Below the pieces are notes generated by a model, which was not told the DNA's origin, ran no database searches, and was given only the letters and a program-made list of their open reading frames with translations. Below are positions 13,200 through 14,715 of a stretch of 14,715 bases of DNA, piece by piece; the first letter of the stretch is position 1, and each line of letters starts with the position of its first letter. This DNA is from Gammaproteobacteria bacterium. GTDB lineage: Bacteria; Pseudomonadota; Gammaproteobacteria; JAABTG01. The translations under genes were made by a program, and so were the position numbers. The stretch is taken from contig JASJBY010000050.1 in NCBI GenBank assembly GCA_030066245.1, positions 1 through 14,715 of the forward strand. Reading direction: 5' to 3'.

Positions 13200-14405
13200 A
13201 TGTCGCGAACGACTCCAGGCCAGATCCGGTCGATTCTCATGTTTGCGTCAGCAGCCAATGTCGAGGAGCTGATACGGAATTTTCGTATCGAGCGTCCCAC
13301 CACCTTTCGCTACAGCAGCTTCGTCCCGCGACTCTACAACTACGTCAAATCGAAGGGCTTCAAGCCGGGCAAGATCCTGCCCTCGCGCGCGTTCTGCGCA
13401 GATGAGAGCCAGGGCTACCCGATCATCATGCTCACCAAACATTTCGGGACCTTCCCGTTCAATCTAGGCCGCGGCGGCGCGGTGGTGGCGACCGACCGAC
13501 ACGGTCCTTATGCCGAGCACGGGGAGGCCCTGGTCATCATTCAGGCCAGCCATGTGGGCTATGAGCCGGAGGACAACGCGTTCGGTACCTACAGCAGAGT
13601 GCATACGAGCGACAACCGACACACCGCGTGCTGCGGCAAACTGGCGGGGGTGATTGATTGGTACCTGGAACAGTACCGGGTTGCGCAGGCGGACGTCCTG
13701 CTGGAGCGCCGCGGCGATCAGCTGTGTCTGCGCATCGACAACGGCCTGTTGCGAGGCAGCCGCCACGAAGGCCTGTTTCTCAACATGCCGCGCCTGGTGC
13801 AGCCCAACGCCGACGGCAGCTTCACGCCGATCCACACGCACAGCACCGCCAAGAGCTTCGTGGCCAGCGCAGCGCTGCAGCGGGAGCTGGCGCACTTGGA
13901 GCCTGAGCTCCAGGACGGGCGCCAGATGACCATGGGCGAACTGCTGACGCCGGACATGTTCCATTATCGCCGCCAGCTCGACGCGACGGTGCTGGGCCAT
14001 GACCACATGGAGAACAGCCTGGTTTATCCGATGCCCTGGATCGTAACCTCACCGTGGCCGGCGCTGACCGCCGCACAGATCAACACGCAAGTGGAATTCG
14101 ACCGGGCCCTGCGGGCGTTTTCTCACGCCCGCAGCTTCCGCGGCAAATGCGTCTTCCACATCTCGGGACTGAACATCGATATCTCCCCGCGTCCGGGCGA
14201 GCCATTCCCGACCACCAAGTTCGTCCCCTGGGCTGCGTTCCTGGGGGATCAGAACGGCAAAAAGCGGGTTATGGAACAGGCCGAAGTGGTGGAACTGCTG
14301 CGTGCTCAGAGTCGGGAGAATCCTGACCAGATAGAGCTGGACTCGGCCATCAGGGACATGTCCGAAGCAGAGTCGGTCGAGATCAAGACGCCGGCCGTCC
14401 GGTAG
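13200..14405 (+). CDS. LCIB/LCIC-like carbonic anhydrase family protein
   Basis: This 401-residue protein resembles the limiting-CO2-inducible B/C family of beta-carbonic-anhydrase-like proteins from algae. Three signatures line up with the Chlamydomonas LCIB pattern CRDE...FG...LGGV...H...ACGAL as recalled. They are FCADES with Cys66, Asp68 and Glu69; KHFGTFPFNLGRGG followed by ASHVGY with His118; and TACCGKLAG with Cys145. C66, H118 and C145 are the inferred zinc ligands. The C-terminal half (about 170-401) ends in GLNIDISPRPGEPFPTTKFV and is less recognisable. The ATG at 13200 has AAGGA nine bases upstream. The open frame extends far upstream, but that part is antisense to the SulP gene and is discarded. 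An ATG at 13062 is also possible. Carbonic anhydrase activity is inferred. No transmembrane segment or signal peptide was seen, so it is probably cytoplasmic. Confidence 0.75.
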   Translation: MSRTTPGQIRSILMFASAANVEELIRNFRIERPTTFRYSSFVPRLYNYVKSKGFKPGKILPSRAFCADESQGYPIIMLTKHFGTFPFNLGRGGAVVATDRHGPYAEHGEALVIIQASHVGYEPEDNAFGTYSRVHTSDNRHTACCGKLAGVIDWYLEQYRVAQADVLLERRGDQLCLRIDNGLLRGSRHEGLFLNMPRLVQPNADGSFTPIHTHSTAKSFVASAALQRELAHLEPELQDGRQMTMGELLTPDMFHYRRQLDATVLGHDHMENSLVYPMPWIVTSPWPALTAAQINTQVEFDRALRAFSHARSFRGKCVFHISGLNIDISPRPGEPFPTTKFVPWAAFLGDQNGKKRVMEQAEVVELLRAQSRENPDQIELDSAIRDMSEAESVEIKTPAVR

Positions 14406-14577
14406 CTCCCGGATCCGCTATGGCGTCAGCTGCAGTCGTCGGAGCAGGCTACTCGCTCACCGATGGAAGCTGCAGCGCGGAACGGCATCGGATCCCTAAA
14501 TCCGCTAAAACCTCCGGGCCAGAGCACAAGAGAACTGCGCTCAAAAGTCGATCACGGGCAGGTTAGCCCCTGAGTAG
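14406..14577. other. Intergenic region after the LCIB-like gene
   Basis: No convincing gene was found. GGATCCG near 14410 and CGGATCC near 14489 can pair at long range, and CTGCAG occurs twice between them. TCCGCTAAA at 14501-14509 is complementary to TTTAGCGGA at 14684-14692 inside the following structured element, so it may be part of it. No T-tract terminator was recognised. Confidence 0.4.
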
Positions 14578-14713
14578 GAGCCAGGGAGGGGCGTTGGCGC
14601 AGCGGCGTAGATGGCGGGCGGCGCATGGAAAGCGGAAGTCCGTCATCTCCGCTTCTCGCCAGGTCAGGGATGGCCTGGCGAGATTTAGCGGAGCTAACGC
14701 CCCTCCCGGGCTC
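14578..14713. repeat. 136-bp element bounded by 21-bp imperfect inverted repeats with an internal nested hairpin
   Basis: The left arm (14578-14598) is GAGCCAGGGAGGGGCGTTGG plus C. The right arm (14693-14713), read on the other strand, is the same except for C for A and A for G, so 19 of 21 positions match. Inside, TCTCGCCAGG (14654-14663) pairs perfectly with CCTGGCGAGA (14674-14683). CTCCGCT (14647-14653) pairs with AGCGGAG (14687-14693) outside it, leaving a TTT bulge. The whole could fold into one long structure. It could be a miniature inverted-repeat element, the end of an unseen insertion sequence, or a structured RNA. Target-site duplications cannot be judged because the window ends at 14715. 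Confidence 0.6.
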
Positions 14714-14715
14714 GG

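Noticed and set aside
14578..14713. Integron attC site
   Set aside because: The arms do not fit the RYYYAAC and GTTRRRY core-site consensus, and no integrase or cassette gene is present.
1..14715. CRISPR arrays, tRNA or rRNA genes
   Set aside because: No regularly spaced repeats and no cloverleaf or rRNA-like segments were seen. The only repeats are protein-coding (CsoS2, CsoS1) or the terminal inverted repeat.

Overview
This window is an alpha-carboxysome (cso) locus followed by accessory genes of a CO2-concentrating mechanism (CCM). It comes from a GC-rich bacterium. The gene order cbbL-cbbS-csoS2-csoSCA-csoS4A-csoS4B-csoS1-csoS1-csoS1-bacterioferritin-acRAF-mcdA-mcdB matches Halothiobacillus-type loci. 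That order, together with a form IA-like Rubisco, points to a chemolithoautotrophic proteobacterium, most likely a gammaproteobacterial sulfur oxidiser. The exact lineage cannot be fixed from sequence reading alone.

Region 1 (1-8929, all + strand) is the carboxysome operon. It starts inside cbbL, whose N-terminus lies outside the window, then cbbS. The scaffold gene csoS2 and the shell carbonic anhydrase csoSCA follow. The two pentameric vertex genes are translationally coupled to csoSCA by ATGA overlaps. Three nearly identical hexameric shell genes come next, each with its own strong ribosome binding site. The operon ends with a ferritin-like protein, a pterin-dehydratase-like Rubisco assembly factor, and the McdA/McdB positioning pair. 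A good intrinsic terminator at 8977-9004 closes it.

Region 2 (9054-11345, + strand) is a second unit: a CbbR-like LysR regulator, the tandem-BMC shell protein csoS1D (ATGA overlap with cbbR), and a Nudix hydrolase.

Region 3 (11322-14405) holds a SulP-family anion transporter on the - strand. Its 3' end overlaps the Nudix gene by 24 bp. Diverging from it, across a 159-bp gap, is a + strand gene whose product carries the zinc-site signatures of the LCIB/LCIC carbonic anhydrase family known from the algal CCM. A bicarbonate-transporter candidate and an LCIB-like protein sharing one promoter region beside a carboxysome operon is the most interesting arrangement here. The likely job is inorganic carbon uptake or CO2 recapture feeding the carboxysome.

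Region 4 (14406-14715) has no convincing gene. It contains a 21-bp imperfect inverted repeat spanning 136 bp with a long nested hairpin inside, possibly a small mobile or structured-RNA element. The window ends about 2 bp beyond it.
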